64,000 bases of DNA, taken from Xanthobacteraceae bacterium (GTDB taxonomy: Bacteria > Pseudomonadota > Alphaproteobacteria > Rhizobiales > Xanthobacteraceae). Shown in pieces: positions 9,315-17,954 of the stretch. Position numbers and translations under genes: made by a program. Below the pieces are notes generated by a model, which did no database searches, was not told where the DNA came from, and was given only the letters and a program-made list of their open reading frames with translations. Where the stretch lies: the NCBI GenBank assembly GCA_004297465.1, contig SCUB01000019.1, forward strand, positions 121,001 to 185,000. Direction: 5' to 3'. Positions within the stretch are counted from its first letter, which is position 1; each line of letters opens with the position of its first letter.

Positions 9315-10403
9315 TCAGCGCTGCGCGGTGGTGGCCGGCGCCGGCACCGGCTCGACGCGCTGGCCTTCGCGGACGAAGTCCTGGCCCTGCACGATCACGC
9401 GCGCGCCGTTGGCGATGCCGTCGATCCACATCATGTCCTGCGCATCGGCGATCAGCGCGACCTTGACGAATTCGACGCGGCTGTCGTTGCCGACAATGCG
9501 CACCCCGAGTTCGCCGGCCGAGGAGAAGGTCAGCGACGAGCGCGGCACCTGCACGGCGGCGACGGCGGCGAGCGGGATTGTCACCTCCGCGGTGATGCCG
9601 TCGGGAATGGCGCCGTCGGCGTTGGCGATCTCGACCTCGATGCGGTAGGTGCGCGTCGCCGGGCTCGCGGTCTTGGCGACGTGGCGGACGCGGCCGGTGG
9701 CGGTCTGCCCGGAGACGAGGCGGATTTCCGCCGGCGTGCCGACGCTCAGGCCGGCGAGCTTGCGTTCGGATACCTCGACGATCGCCAGCATCGGATCGAG
9801 CGCCACGAGCTGGGCGATCTCCTTGCCGGACGACATCGGCTGACCGACCTGGGTCGGCACGTCGGTGATGATGCCGGCCCACGGCGCGGCGATGACGCCG
9901 CGGTCGCGCTCGGCCTCGGCGGCGGCGAGCGCGGCGCTGGCGGCCTTGAACTGCGATTCGATGTTGACGAGGTCGAGGCGGGGCAGCGTGCCCTGCTCGA
10001 TCAGCTTGCGGCGCGCCTCGAACTCGGCCTTGCGCTGGTTGAACAGCGCGGTGGCCTGCGCGACCTGCGCCTCGCGCGCCTCGTCGGACAGCACCGCGAC
10101 GATGTCGTCCTTCTGCACGGTCTGGCCGCGCTTGACGTTCAGCCTGGTCACCAGGCCGTTGGTGCGCGCGGTGATCATCACCTTGCGGTCGGCCTCGGTG
10201 CGGCCGGACAGCGACAGGCGGCGCGCGTGTGGCTTGAGCTCGGCGCGCTCGACGCTGACGCGGAACGGCTTTTCGGTCGGCGCCTCCGACGGGCGGCTGG
10301 CGGCATTGCTCTCATCGCCGACGTGGGGAATGAGATGGCCGGACAGGATCCACAAGGTGGCGGCGGCGACGAGGCCGACGGCGGTGTAGCGGCTGGCTTT
10401 CAT
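9315..10403 (-). CDS. RND efflux periplasmic adaptor (membrane fusion protein)
   Basis: HlyD/AcrA-type adaptor of 362 residues linking the RND pump to an outer-membrane channel. The N-terminus (MKASRYTAVGLVAAATLWIL) is a signal or membrane anchor. It is followed by a first half of the barrel-sandwich domain (SGRTEADRKVMITARTNGLV), a helical hairpin rich in Ala/Glu (about residues 130-175) and beta-barrel segments. The ATG at 10403 overlaps the tetR stop as ATGA, which supports this start over an upstream one. It lies directly upstream of the RND permease gene. Confidence 0.9.
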   Translation of the reverse strand: MKASRYTAVGLVAAATLWILSGHLIPHVGDESNAASRPSEAPTEKPFRVSVERAELKPHARRLSLSGRTEADRKVMITARTNGLVTRLNVKRGQTVQKDDIVAVLSDEAREAQVAQATALFNQRKAEFEARRKLIEQGTLPRLDLVNIESQFKAASAALAAAEAERDRGVIAAPWAGIITDVPTQVGQPMSSGKEIAQLVALDPMLAIVEVSERKLAGLSVGTPAEIRLVSGQTATGRVRHVAKTASPATRTYRIEVEIANADGAIPDGITAEVTIPLAAVAAVQVPRSSLTFSSAGELGVRIVGNDSRVEFVKVALIADAQDMMWIDGIANGARVIVQGQDFVREGQRVEPVPAPATTAQR

Positions 10404-11017
10404 GGGGTGGTCTCCGTCGGCGCGGGCTGCGTCAGCAGGCAGCGCACCATTTGGAATATCAGCGGCAGCATGGATTCGGCGTTGAACGCGGGATCGGCGG
10501 CGCGGCGCCACGACATGCCGTCGGCGAGCACCATCAGCATGGTCGCTGCGTTGTCGAAGTCGATCGCGCCGTTGATCTCGCCACGCTCGGCGGCGCGCAC
10601 CAGCATGGCGCGGATGCGGGCCTTCACGTCCACCTCGATGTCATGGAACAATTTGGCGATGGCCGGATTGCGGCGGCTTTCGGCCATGATCTCGGTGCAC
10701 AGCGCGACCTCGTGCTCGCTGCGGTCGACCAGATGATGGCGCGCGAGCTGCTGCAGTCCCTCGAAGAAATTCTCGGTCTCGGCGGCGAGGGCGAAGCTTT
10801 CGGCGGCGTCGTTGCGGTTGCGCTCGGCGATGCCGGCGATCAGCGTCTCCTTGGAGGGGAAATAGCGGTAGAGGTTGCCCGGACTCATACCGGCCTCGAG
10901 GCAGATCTCGTGCATCGAGGCCTGGTGGAAGCCGGCACGCCCGAAGCAGCGCTCGGCGGCATCGAGAATGCTCGTGCGCCGGTCGGGCTTGGGCTCAGGC
11001 GCGACATTGCTGGCCAT
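10400..11017 (-). CDS. TetR family transcriptional regulator
   Basis: DNA-binding repressor of 205 residues. The N-terminal helix-turn-helix is clear (RTSILDAAERCFGRAGFHQA, then a recognition helix ending SPGNLYRYFPSKE, about residues 14-62). The C-terminal ligand-binding part is all-helical. It is the first gene of the tetR-hlyD-RND operon and probably represses it, releasing on binding a pump substrate. The start at 11017 is chosen because an upstream extension would read through the operator-like dyad at 11032-11057. Confidence 0.9.
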   Translation of the reverse strand: MASNVAPEPKPDRRTSILDAAERCFGRAGFHQASMHEICLEAGMSPGNLYRYFPSKETLIAGIAERNRNDAAESFALAAETENFFEGLQQLARHHLVDRSEHEVALCTEIMAESRRNPAIAKLFHDIEVDVKARIRAMLVRAAERGEINGAIDFDNAATMLMVLADGMSWRRAADPAFNAESMLPLIFQMVRCLLTQPAPTETTP

Positions 11018-11031
11018 GGCGGCCTCGCTAC

Positions 11032-11057
11032 TGAATGAGAACGAGCGTTCACTCTCA
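11032..11057. promoter_or_regulatory. Probable operator of the tetR-hlyD-RND operon
   Basis: Imperfect palindrome immediately upstream of the tetR start. The core AACG-AG-CGTT is perfect and the outer bases TGA...TCA also pair, with mismatches between. Length and position are typical of a TetR autorepressor site. A TTGACT hexamer lies further upstream on the minus strand but with poor spacing to an obvious -10. Confidence 0.5.
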
Positions 11058-11234
11058 TAGCCCGGGTAAAAAGTCAATCCGACTTGAAAAAGAACTTGGC
11101 CATTCAGGTGTTTCAATACCGTTGGAGGGCTGCCCGGCCGAAAACCCGGCGACGGCCGTTCATCTTTCGGCTACCTCGCCATGCCACAACGGAAAGTCCG
11201 GGGCGCGGGCAGCAGTGGCGAGGGGATGATGCCG

Positions 11235-11759
11235 ATGAGGATCTGGAACGGGCTTGGGGCGGGCGGCGCCATCCTGGCGGCGGCATTGGCGCTGATCGGC
11301 TGCGCCGGCCAGCCGGACATTCCGCAGGGACAGCCCAGCTTCTATGCCAGCATGGCGCAGCCCGGCGTCAGGGTCGATGCCGCGGCCGCCGCCTCGATGA
11401 TCTCCGGCTACCGCGCCAACAATGGGCTGGGCGCCGTCGCCGTCGATCCGCTGCTGATGAAGGCGGCCGAGGAGCAGGCCGAGGCCATGGTCCGGCGCGA
11501 CAGGCTCGACCACAACGTCGGCAAGGCCTTCGCCCATCGCCTCAAGGCATCCGGTTTCCGGGCGACGTCGGGGGTCGAGAACATCTCGGCGGGTTATCAC
11601 ACGCTGGCGGAAGCCTTCTCCGGCTGGCGCGACTCGCCGCCGCACCGTGCCAACATGCTGGCCAGGGACGCGACCCGGCTTGGCATTGCCGCGGTCCATG
11701 CGCCGAAATCGAAATACAAGGTGTTCTGGGCGCTGATTCTGGCCACGCCGGAACGCTAG
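11235..11759 (+). CDS. CAP-domain lipoprotein
   Basis: A 174-residue secreted protein with an N-terminal lipoprotein signal (lipobox LIGC, Cys at residue 23), followed by a CAP/SCP domain (about residues 45-170). Domain hallmarks are the DHN motif, GVENIS and GWRDSPPHRANML, which together supply the His/Glu cavity residues. Bacterial CAP proteins are often linked to the envelope, but their activity is mostly unknown. The start at 11235 is chosen because a GAGGGG ribosome site lies nine bases before it. Two ATGs at 11226 and 11229 are also in frame. Confidence 0.85.
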   Translation: MRIWNGLGAGGAILAAALALIGCAGQPDIPQGQPSFYASMAQPGVRVDAAAAASMISGYRANNGLGAVAVDPLLMKAAEEQAEAMVRRDRLDHNVGKAFAHRLKASGFRATSGVENISAGYHTLAEAFSGWRDSPPHRANMLARDATRLGIAAVHAPKSKYKVFWALILATPER

Positions 11760-11859
11760 GCGGAAAACAGCGGCGGGATGGCCGCGGGTTGACGGCGTTG
11801 CCGCACCGCGTCACGGTGCCGTCGCGAAAAAGCCGTTACTGGACCGGCCCGGTATTCCG

Positions 11860-13029
11860 ATGGATGTTCCGATGGATCCGTCCGACCTCGCCCCCACTCC
11901 TCAATCCGACGCCCCGCCGCTTGAGGCAGGGCGCGGCGAACGGCGCGTGCTGGTGCTGCAGGGCGGCGGCGCGCTCGGCTCCTATCAGGCCGGCGTCTAT
12001 CAGGCGCTGTGCCATCACGGTTTCGAGCCGGACTGGGTGGCGGGCATCTCGATCGGCGCCATCAACGCCGCGCTGATTGCCGGCAACCCGCCCGAGCGTC
12101 GGCGCGAGCGGCTCAAGGAATTCTGGGAACTGGTGACCTCGCCGGTGACGTGGCGTCCGTTCCTGCCCGGCGACCAGGCGCGCACCGTGTTCAACGAGAC
12201 CAGCGCGGCGCTGATCGCGACCTTCGGCGTGCCGGGATTCTTCCGGCCGCGCTTTCCGGCGGCCTCGCTGTGGCCGGGCAGCGATCCGCAATCGCTGAGC
12301 TATTACGATACCGCCCCGCTGCGCGAGACCTTGCTGAAGCTGGTGGATTTCGACCGCATCAACGGCGGCGATGTGCGCCTGAGCGTCGGCGCGGTCAATG
12401 TCCGCACTGGAAACTTCGCCTATTTCGACAGCACCAAGCAAAAGATCGGTCCCGAACACATCATGGCGTCGGGCGCGTTGCCGCCCGGCTTTCCGGCGGT
12501 GGAGATCGACGGCGAGAGCTACTGGGACGGCGGCCTCGTCTCCAACACCCCGCTCGACTATGTGCTCGGCGAGGAGCATCGCCGGGACATGGTGATCTTT
12601 CAGGTTGACCTGTTCAGCGCGCGCGGGCCGCTGCCGACCTCGCTCATGGAAGCGGCCGAGCGCGAGAAGGACATCCGCTATTCCAGCCGGACCCGGATGG
12701 TCACCGACATCCACCGCACGCTGCACAACACCCGCAAGGCGGTGCGCGACCTCATTTCACTGATGCCGCCGGAATGGCGCGCCGATCCGGCGGTGGCGCA
12801 ACTCGGCATGGCGGTGCGCGAAAGCACCATCACCGTCATGCACCTGATCTACCGGGACAAGAAGCACGAGGGCAATTCCAAGGATTTCGATTTCTCGCGC
12901 CTCGGCATGGTCGAGCACTGGACCATGGGCGAGCACGACGTGCACCAGAGCATGAACGATCCGCGCTGGCTGGCGCGGCACCAGAACGAGGAAACGCTGG
13001 TGACGTTCGACCTCACGGAAAACAAGTGA
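11860..13029 (+). CDS. Patatin-like phospholipase family protein (DUF3734 type)
   Basis: A 389-residue serine hydrolase. Motifs are the oxyanion loop GGGALGSYQAG (about residues 33-43), the nucleophile elbow GISIG (about residues 60-64) and the catalytic Asp in WDGG (about residue 227). The C-terminal ~100 residues match the DUF3734 extension common in alphaproteobacterial members. No signal peptide is seen, so it is probably cytoplasmic. 3-Hydroxybutyrate dehydrogenase follows 118 bases downstream on the same strand. The substrate may be lipid or a storage polyester; this is inference. Two ATGs (11860 and 11872) could start it. Confidence 0.88.
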   Translation: MDVPMDPSDLAPTPQSDAPPLEAGRGERRVLVLQGGGALGSYQAGVYQALCHHGFEPDWVAGISIGAINAALIAGNPPERRRERLKEFWELVTSPVTWRPFLPGDQARTVFNETSAALIATFGVPGFFRPRFPAASLWPGSDPQSLSYYDTAPLRETLLKLVDFDRINGGDVRLSVGAVNVRTGNFAYFDSTKQKIGPEHIMASGALPPGFPAVEIDGESYWDGGLVSNTPLDYVLGEEHRRDMVIFQVDLFSARGPLPTSLMEAAEREKDIRYSSRTRMVTDIHRTLHNTRKAVRDLISLMPPEWRADPAVAQLGMAVRESTITVMHLIYRDKKHEGNSKDFDFSRLGMVEHWTMGEHDVHQSMNDPRWLARHQNEETLVTFDLTENK

Positions 13030-13147
13030 CGGGCGGGGGACGGGCTCGCGACCAGGACCCGGGCATCCATTCCCCCAAGGTTCAATCGACAGGCGCGCGT
13101 GCAACCGCCATTGACCATCTCGCGCCAACCAGATGAAGGAGCAAGGC

Positions 13148-13933
13148 ATGTCTCTCAACGGAAAAACGGCGGTGGTCACCGGCTCCACCAGCGGCATCGG
13201 CCTCGCCATCGCGCGGGGGATGGCCGAGGCCGGCGCCAACGTGGTCATCAACGGCTTCGGCGAGGCCGCCGCCATCGAGAAGGAGCGTGCCGGCATCGAG
13301 CGCGACTTCAAGGTCAGGGCGGTCTATTCGCCGGCCGACATGACTAGGCCCGCCGAGATCGCTGACATGGTGCGGCTCGGCGAGACCACGTTCGGGTCGG
13401 TCGACGTGCTCGTCAACAATGCCGGCATCCAGCACGTCTCGCCGATCGAGGATTTTCCCATCGAGAAATGGGACCAGATCATCGCCATCAACCTGTCGTC
13501 GGCGTTTCATGCCATCCGCGCCGCCGTGCCGGGCATGAAGAAGCGCGGCTGGGGCCGCATCATCAGCACGGCGTCGGCGCATTCGCTGGTGGCCTCGCCG
13601 TTCAAGTCGGCCTACATCGCGGCCAAGCACGGCATCGCCGGCCTGACCAAGACCGTGGCGCTGGAGCTTGCGACCTTCAAGATCACCTGCAACTGCATCA
13701 GCCCCGGCTATGTCTGGACGCCGCTGGTGGAGCGGCAGATCCCCGACACCATGAAGGCGCGCAACCTCACGAAAGAGCAGGTCATCAACGATGTGCTGCT
13801 GGCGGCGCAGCCGACCAAGCAGTTCGTCACGGTCGATCAGGTGGCGGCGCTCGCGGTGTATCTCACGGGCGACGCGGCGAGCCAGATCACCGGCGCCAAC
13901 CTGTCGATGGACGGCGGCTGGACCGCGGCGTGA
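13148..13933 (+). CDS. bdhA: 3-hydroxybutyrate dehydrogenase
   Basis: NAD-dependent short-chain dehydrogenase of 261 residues, cytoplasmic, interconverting 3-hydroxybutyrate and acetoacetate in polyhydroxybutyrate turnover. The cofactor motif TGSTSGIG is at residues 11-18, followed by NNAG, a catalytic Ser in STASAHS, and Tyr-x3-Lys in YIAAK. The long C-terminal loop with VWTPLVERQIPDTMKAR is characteristic of the HBDH subgroup. The start at 13148 has a good ribosome site (AAGGAG) upstream. The gene follows the patatin-like gene and is followed by a palindromic repeat element. Confidence 0.92.
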   Translation: MSLNGKTAVVTGSTSGIGLAIARGMAEAGANVVINGFGEAAAIEKERAGIERDFKVRAVYSPADMTRPAEIADMVRLGETTFGSVDVLVNNAGIQHVSPIEDFPIEKWDQIIAINLSSAFHAIRAAVPGMKKRGWGRIISTASAHSLVASPFKSAYIAAKHGIAGLTKTVALELATFKITCNCISPGYVWTPLVERQIPDTMKARNLTKEQVINDVLLAAQPTKQFVTVDQVAALAVYLTGDAASQITGANLSMDGGWTAA

Positions 13934-13959
13934 GGCTGAAATCAGGCATCCCTTTTCTC

Positions 13960-14080
13960 CCTCGTCATGCGCGGGCAACCGGGGCTCGCCTTGGCGAGCC
14001 CCGCTGTAAACTTGACCCCGCGCATCCATGACTTCTCCCAGGAGAAAGATGCATTGCCGGGTCGAAGCCCGGCAATGACA
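13960..14080. repeat. Composite palindromic intergenic repeat, copy A (nested palindromes)
   Basis: Three inverted repeats lie between bdhA and the convergent flippase gene. The outer pair ATGCGCGGG (13967-13975) / CCCGCGCAT (14017-14025) encloses a perfect 10-bp hairpin GGGGCTCGCC / GGCGAGCCCC with a two-base loop (13981-14002). A second module ATTGCCGGG (14053-14061) / CCCGGCAAT (14068-14076) follows. The outer pair and the last module recur after clpB in the opposite order. This resembles short dispersed palindromes of bradyrhizobial genomes and may also end transcription. Confidence 0.75.
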
Positions 14081-14095
14081 ATGGAGGGCCGGACC

Positions 14096-15469
14096 CTAGC
14101 CGGCGCGGCCCCAGGCCAGCACATGCAGGCCGAGGCGGCGCTTGGTGATCAGGAACAGCAGCACAGTCTCGAACACCAGCGCGGTCGAGGTGGCGATGGC
14201 GGCGCCATAGCCGCCGAACCGCGGCACCATCAGCGCGCACAACGCCACGTTCATGACGAAGGCGAGGGCGTAGACCAGCGCGCAGACCTTCTGCTGGCCG
14301 AGCATGTTAAGGAGCCGCTCCACCGGGCCGATGGCGGCGCGCGCGACCAGTCCGACGGCGAGCGCGAACATCAGACCGTAGCCTTCGATGAAGCGTGGGC
14401 CGAACAGCCACAACAGCGGCTTGCCGAACGCCAGCAGCAGCGCGGTTGCCGCCACCGACGGCCAGAACGTCCACTTGATCGCCGAGGCGAGATAGGCCGA
14501 CAGCCGCTCGCGGTCGCCGGCGGCGTGATATTCGCTGAAGCGGTGCGCGGTGGTCGCCGACATCGCGTAGTGGATGAACGACACCAGCGCCAGCGTCTTG
14601 GCCGCGGCGAAATACACGCCGACCTCGTCGGCGGGGCGGAACTGCTGCAGCATCAGGATGTCGGTATAGGCCAGCAGCAGATAGAAGCCCTCGACCATCA
14701 GGATCGGCAGCGAGGTGGCGAGCCAGCCGCGTATGTCATAGGCGCGCGGGCCCGGCTCCACGGTGCGGCCGATGCGGCGGTTGAGCACGAGCATCTGGCC
14801 GGCCATCGCGAGCCACACCGCCGCGACGCTGGCGAGCATGGCGCCGACCGCGTCGAGTGCAAAGCCCAGCGCGAAGGCGCCGGCGGTGAACCCGATGATG
14901 AGCGATTGGCGCGCGATGAACTGCGGCATCAGGGCCAGCCGCATCCAGTCGTAGGAGCGCGCGATGCCGTCCTGGGTGTTGGCGACGACGAAGGCGGGCA
15001 GCGTCAGGCAGCCGAGATAGAGCGGCAGCACGGTTTGGGGATCAATGAACGGCGTGGCCAGCCGCACCACGCCGGCCAGCAAGAGCGCGAGCATGCTTGA
15101 GACGGCAAAGGTCAGCCAGCGGCTGCCGGCGAGAAACCCGCGCAACAGGTCGCCGTTGCCGGCGGCGCGGTATTCGGGAATGAACTTCTGCGCCGACACC
15201 GAGATGCCGAAGTCGAGCATGCTGCCGATCAGCAGCACCCAGGTCCAGACATAGACATAGACGCCGTAGTCCGAGCCGCCCATCCAGCGCGCCAGGAGGA
15301 TCTGCGCGACATAGGCAAGGCTCGCGCTGACGACGCGGATGGCGAACACCGTGCCGGCGAGCCGCTGGGTGAGCGATCTCTCATGGCTGTCGGTCAGCCA
15401 GGCGCGCAGCCGCGCCCGCAGGCCGGCGGGCGACAACGGCGAGGCGGACTCGCTGTCCGTGACGGTCAC
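14096..15469 (-). CDS. Polysaccharide flippase (Wzx/MATE-like membrane protein)
   Basis: Integral membrane protein of about 457 residues with 12-14 hydrophobic segments, of the polysaccharide biosynthesis / lipopolysaccharide O-unit flippase superfamily. Typical features are the early segment LARWMGGSDYGVYVYVWTW and a basic, cytoplasmic N-terminus. It probably moves a lipid-linked glycan across the inner membrane. No glycosyltransferase genes are adjacent, so the glycan is unknown. A GTG start at 15469 with GGGAG upstream is preferred; a TTG at 15517 would add 16 residues. Confidence 0.82.
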   Translation of the reverse strand: MTVTDSESASPLSPAGLRARLRAWLTDSHERSLTQRLAGTVFAIRVVSASLAYVAQILLARWMGGSDYGVYVYVWTWVLLIGSMLDFGISVSAQKFIPEYRAAGNGDLLRGFLAGSRWLTFAVSSMLALLLAGVVRLATPFIDPQTVLPLYLGCLTLPAFVVANTQDGIARSYDWMRLALMPQFIARQSLIIGFTAGAFALGFALDAVGAMLASVAAVWLAMAGQMLVLNRRIGRTVEPGPRAYDIRGWLATSLPILMVEGFYLLLAYTDILMLQQFRPADEVGVYFAAAKTLALVSFIHYAMSATTAHRFSEYHAAGDRERLSAYLASAIKWTFWPSVAATALLLAFGKPLLWLFGPRFIEGYGLMFALAVGLVARAAIGPVERLLNMLGQQKVCALVYALAFVMNVALCALMVPRFGGYGAAIATSTALVFETVLLFLITKRRLGLHVLAWGRAG

Positions 15470-15550
15470 GACGTGCTGCTCTCCCGGGGACGGCTGATAA
15501 CGCGCTATCCCTAGCAACGATCCGTTAAGATTTGGTTGGACGAAGCCGGA

Positions 15551-16102
15551 TCAGCCGGCGAAGCCGCCGCCGTCGAGGAACGCCTGTTCCTCCGGCGTGG
15601 TGGCGCGGCCCAGCGCGCGGTTGCGGTGGGGGAAGCGGCCGAAGCGGCGGATGATGTCGGCATGGATCTCGGCAAAGCGCAGATTGTCGGGCAGATCGGC
15701 GGCGCGGAACAGTTCGACGCAGCGCTGCTGGTCGGCGCTGGCCTCGGAATGCATGAACGGCAGATAGAAGAACAGCGACAGCGGCGGCGCCACGCGGCGG
15801 TCGGCGCCGCGCGCGATGGCGCCGCGGGCGAGCGCGAGCGCCTCCGCGTCGGTGGCGAAGGCGCGGGCATCGTCGCGGTACAGGTTGCGGGAGAACTGGT
15901 CGAGCACGATGACGAGCGCCAGCAGCCCTTCGTCGCTGTCCTGCCAGGACGCCAGCGCGCCAGTCCTTGCCCGTTCATGCAGCGCACGGAAGCGGGCGCC
16001 GACCTCGGCGTCGAACGCCGCATCGCGGCTCCACCAGCGCGAGGGTCCCGCCTCGCGCCAGAACGTCAGCACGGCCGCGGCATCCGGCAAGGGATCGGCC
16101 AT
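15551..16102 (-). CDS. DUF924 family protein
   Basis: Soluble protein of 183 residues belonging to the DUF924 family. It begins ADPLPDAAAVLTFWREAGPS, then carries the family hallmarks WWSRDAAFD, VLDQFSRNLYRDDARAFATD (about residues 74-93) and LPFMHSE. The function of the family is unknown. It sits just downstream of fadD (its start is 5 bases past the fadD stop), so both genes are probably co-transcribed. The ATG at 16102 matches the usual family N-terminus; upstream codons overlap fadD. Confidence 0.87.
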   Translation of the reverse strand: MADPLPDAAAVLTFWREAGPSRWWSRDAAFDAEVGARFRALHERARTGALASWQDSDEGLLALVIVLDQFSRNLYRDDARAFATDAEALALARGAIARGADRRVAPPLSLFFYLPFMHSEASADQQRCVELFRAADLPDNLRFAEIHADIIRRFGRFPHRNRALGRATTPEEQAFLDGGGFAG

Positions 16103-16106
16103 CTTC

Positions 16107-17795
16107 TCAGGCCGCGCGCTTGACCAACTCGTCGCGCAATGCGCGGCGCAGGATCTTGCCGACATTGGTCTTGGGCAGCTCGGCGCGGAATTCGATGTGC
16201 TTGGGGATCTTGTAGCCGGTCAGCTCGGTGGCGCAGAAGGCGCGCAGCGCCTCCTCGGTGAGCGACGGATCCCTCCTCACCACATAGGCCTTCACCACTT
16301 CGCCGGAATGCTCGTCCGGCACCCCGACCACCGCGCATTCCAGAACGCCGGGATGGCTGGCGATGACGTCCTCGACCTCATTGGGATAGACGTTGAAGCC
16401 GGACACCAGGATCATGTCCTTCTTGCGGTCGACGATGCGCGTCTCGCCCTGCGCGTTCATGACGCCGATGTCGCCTGTGCGCAGGAAGCCGTCTTGGGTC
16501 ATCACCTTGGCGGTCTCGTCGGGACGGTTCCAGTAACCGGCCATCACCTGCGGGCCGCGCCCGCAAATCTCACCGGGCTCGCCGAACGCGACCTCGTTGC
16601 CGGAATCGTCGCGGATCGAGATCTCGGTGGACGGCAGCGGCACGCCGATGGTGCCGGTCCACTTCGTGCTGTCGGCGCGGTTGCAGGTGAGCACCGGCGA
16701 GGTTTCCGACAGCCCATAACCCTCGATGATCGGGCAGCCGGTCGCCTTGTACCATTTCTCCGCCACCGCCTTCTGCACCGCCATGCCGCCGCCGACCGCG
16801 CTCTTGAGGCCGCTCCAGTCGATCTTGCCGAAGTCGGCATGGTTGAGGAGCGCGTTGAACAGCGTGTTGACGGCGGGAAACAGGTTGGGCCGGTACTTGA
16901 CCAGCTCGGCGATGAGATGCGGCAGGTCGCGCGGATTGGGGATCAGCACGTTGAGGCCGCCGATGCGCATGCTGAGCATGAAGCACGCCGTCAGCGCGAA
17001 GATGTGGTAGAGCGGCAGCGCGGTGATCATGGTCATATGGTCGACCTTGGGCCCGTGGGCCGCGGCCGGTTGCAGCCAGGCTTCGACCTGCAGGGTGTTG
17101 GCGACCAGATTGCGATGCAAGAGGGTCGCGCCCTTGGCGACGCCGGTGGTGCCGCCGGTATATTGCAGGCAGGCGGTGTCGTTGGCGCCGACCGCCGGCC
17201 GGTTGAACGGCAGCGCGCGGCCCTGCGCCAGCGCGTCCTTGAACGCGATCGCCTGCGGCAGCGAGTAGGCCGGCACCATCTTCTTGATGTGACGCACCGC
17301 CAGGTTGACGATGGTGCCCTTGACCGCGCCCAGCATGTCGCCGAGCCCGGTGACGATGACATGGCGCACGGCCGTCGCGCCGATCGCGGCCTGCGCCGTG
17401 GCGGCGAAGTTCTCCAGCACGACCAGCGCCTCGGCGCCGGAATCCTTGAGCTGGAACTCCAGTTCGTGGGGCGTGTACAGCGGGTTGATGTTCACCAGCG
17501 TGCAGCCGGCGCGCAGGATGCCGATCAGCGCGATCGGATACTGCAGGACGTTGGGCATCATCACCGCGACGCGCGCGCCGCGCGAGAGCTTCCTGCTCTG
17601 CAGGAACGCCGCGAAGGCCTGTGAGGCCGCGTCGATCTCGCGGTAGGTCATGAACCTGTCCATGAACACGAAGGCGCGGTTGTCGCCATGGGTGGCGAAG
17701 CTTTCCTCGAACAGGTCGACCAGCGAGGCATAGCGCGCGCTGTCGATCTCGGCGGGGACGCCGGGCGGATAGTGGGCGAGCCAGATGCGGTCCAT
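16107..17795 (-). CDS. fadD: Long-chain fatty-acid--CoA ligase
   Basis: Cytoplasmic or membrane-associated AMP-forming acyl-CoA synthetase of 562 residues that activates fatty acids for beta-oxidation. It has the AMP-binding P-loop YTGGTTGVAKGA (about residues 213-224), EGYGLSETSP (about residues 340-349), the hinge TGDIG, and the C-terminal Lys motif PKTNVGKILRR. Length and motif spacing fit FadD. The gene is transcribed together with the DUF924 gene. etfBA and hbd elsewhere in the window fit the same catabolic theme. Confidence 0.92.
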   Translation of the reverse strand: MDRIWLAHYPPGVPAEIDSARYASLVDLFEESFATHGDNRAFVFMDRFMTYREIDAASQAFAAFLQSRKLSRGARVAVMMPNVLQYPIALIGILRAGCTLVNINPLYTPHELEFQLKDSGAEALVVLENFAATAQAAIGATAVRHVIVTGLGDMLGAVKGTIVNLAVRHIKKMVPAYSLPQAIAFKDALAQGRALPFNRPAVGANDTACLQYTGGTTGVAKGATLLHRNLVANTLQVEAWLQPAAAHGPKVDHMTMITALPLYHIFALTACFMLSMRIGGLNVLIPNPRDLPHLIAELVKYRPNLFPAVNTLFNALLNHADFGKIDWSGLKSAVGGGMAVQKAVAEKWYKATGCPIIEGYGLSETSPVLTCNRADSTKWTGTIGVPLPSTEISIRDDSGNEVAFGEPGEICGRGPQVMAGYWNRPDETAKVMTQDGFLRTGDIGVMNAQGETRIVDRKKDMILVSGFNVYPNEVEDVIASHPGVLECAVVGVPDEHSGEVVKAYVVRRDPSLTEEALRAFCATELTGYKIPKHIEFRAELPKTNVGKILRRALRDELVKRAA

Positions 17796-17954
17796 GGAGC
17801 AGTCCCTTCGCGCGCTTGAGCCTGTCGCGGCGGACGCCGCGTGTTGCGTCGCTACCGCAAGTATCAGGCAAAGTTGCGCGGCGTGGCAAGCGCACGCACC
17901 GTCGCAGGGTGCGGCTTGCTCAACCGTCAGGCGGAAAGGGAATGCGGCGAACCG

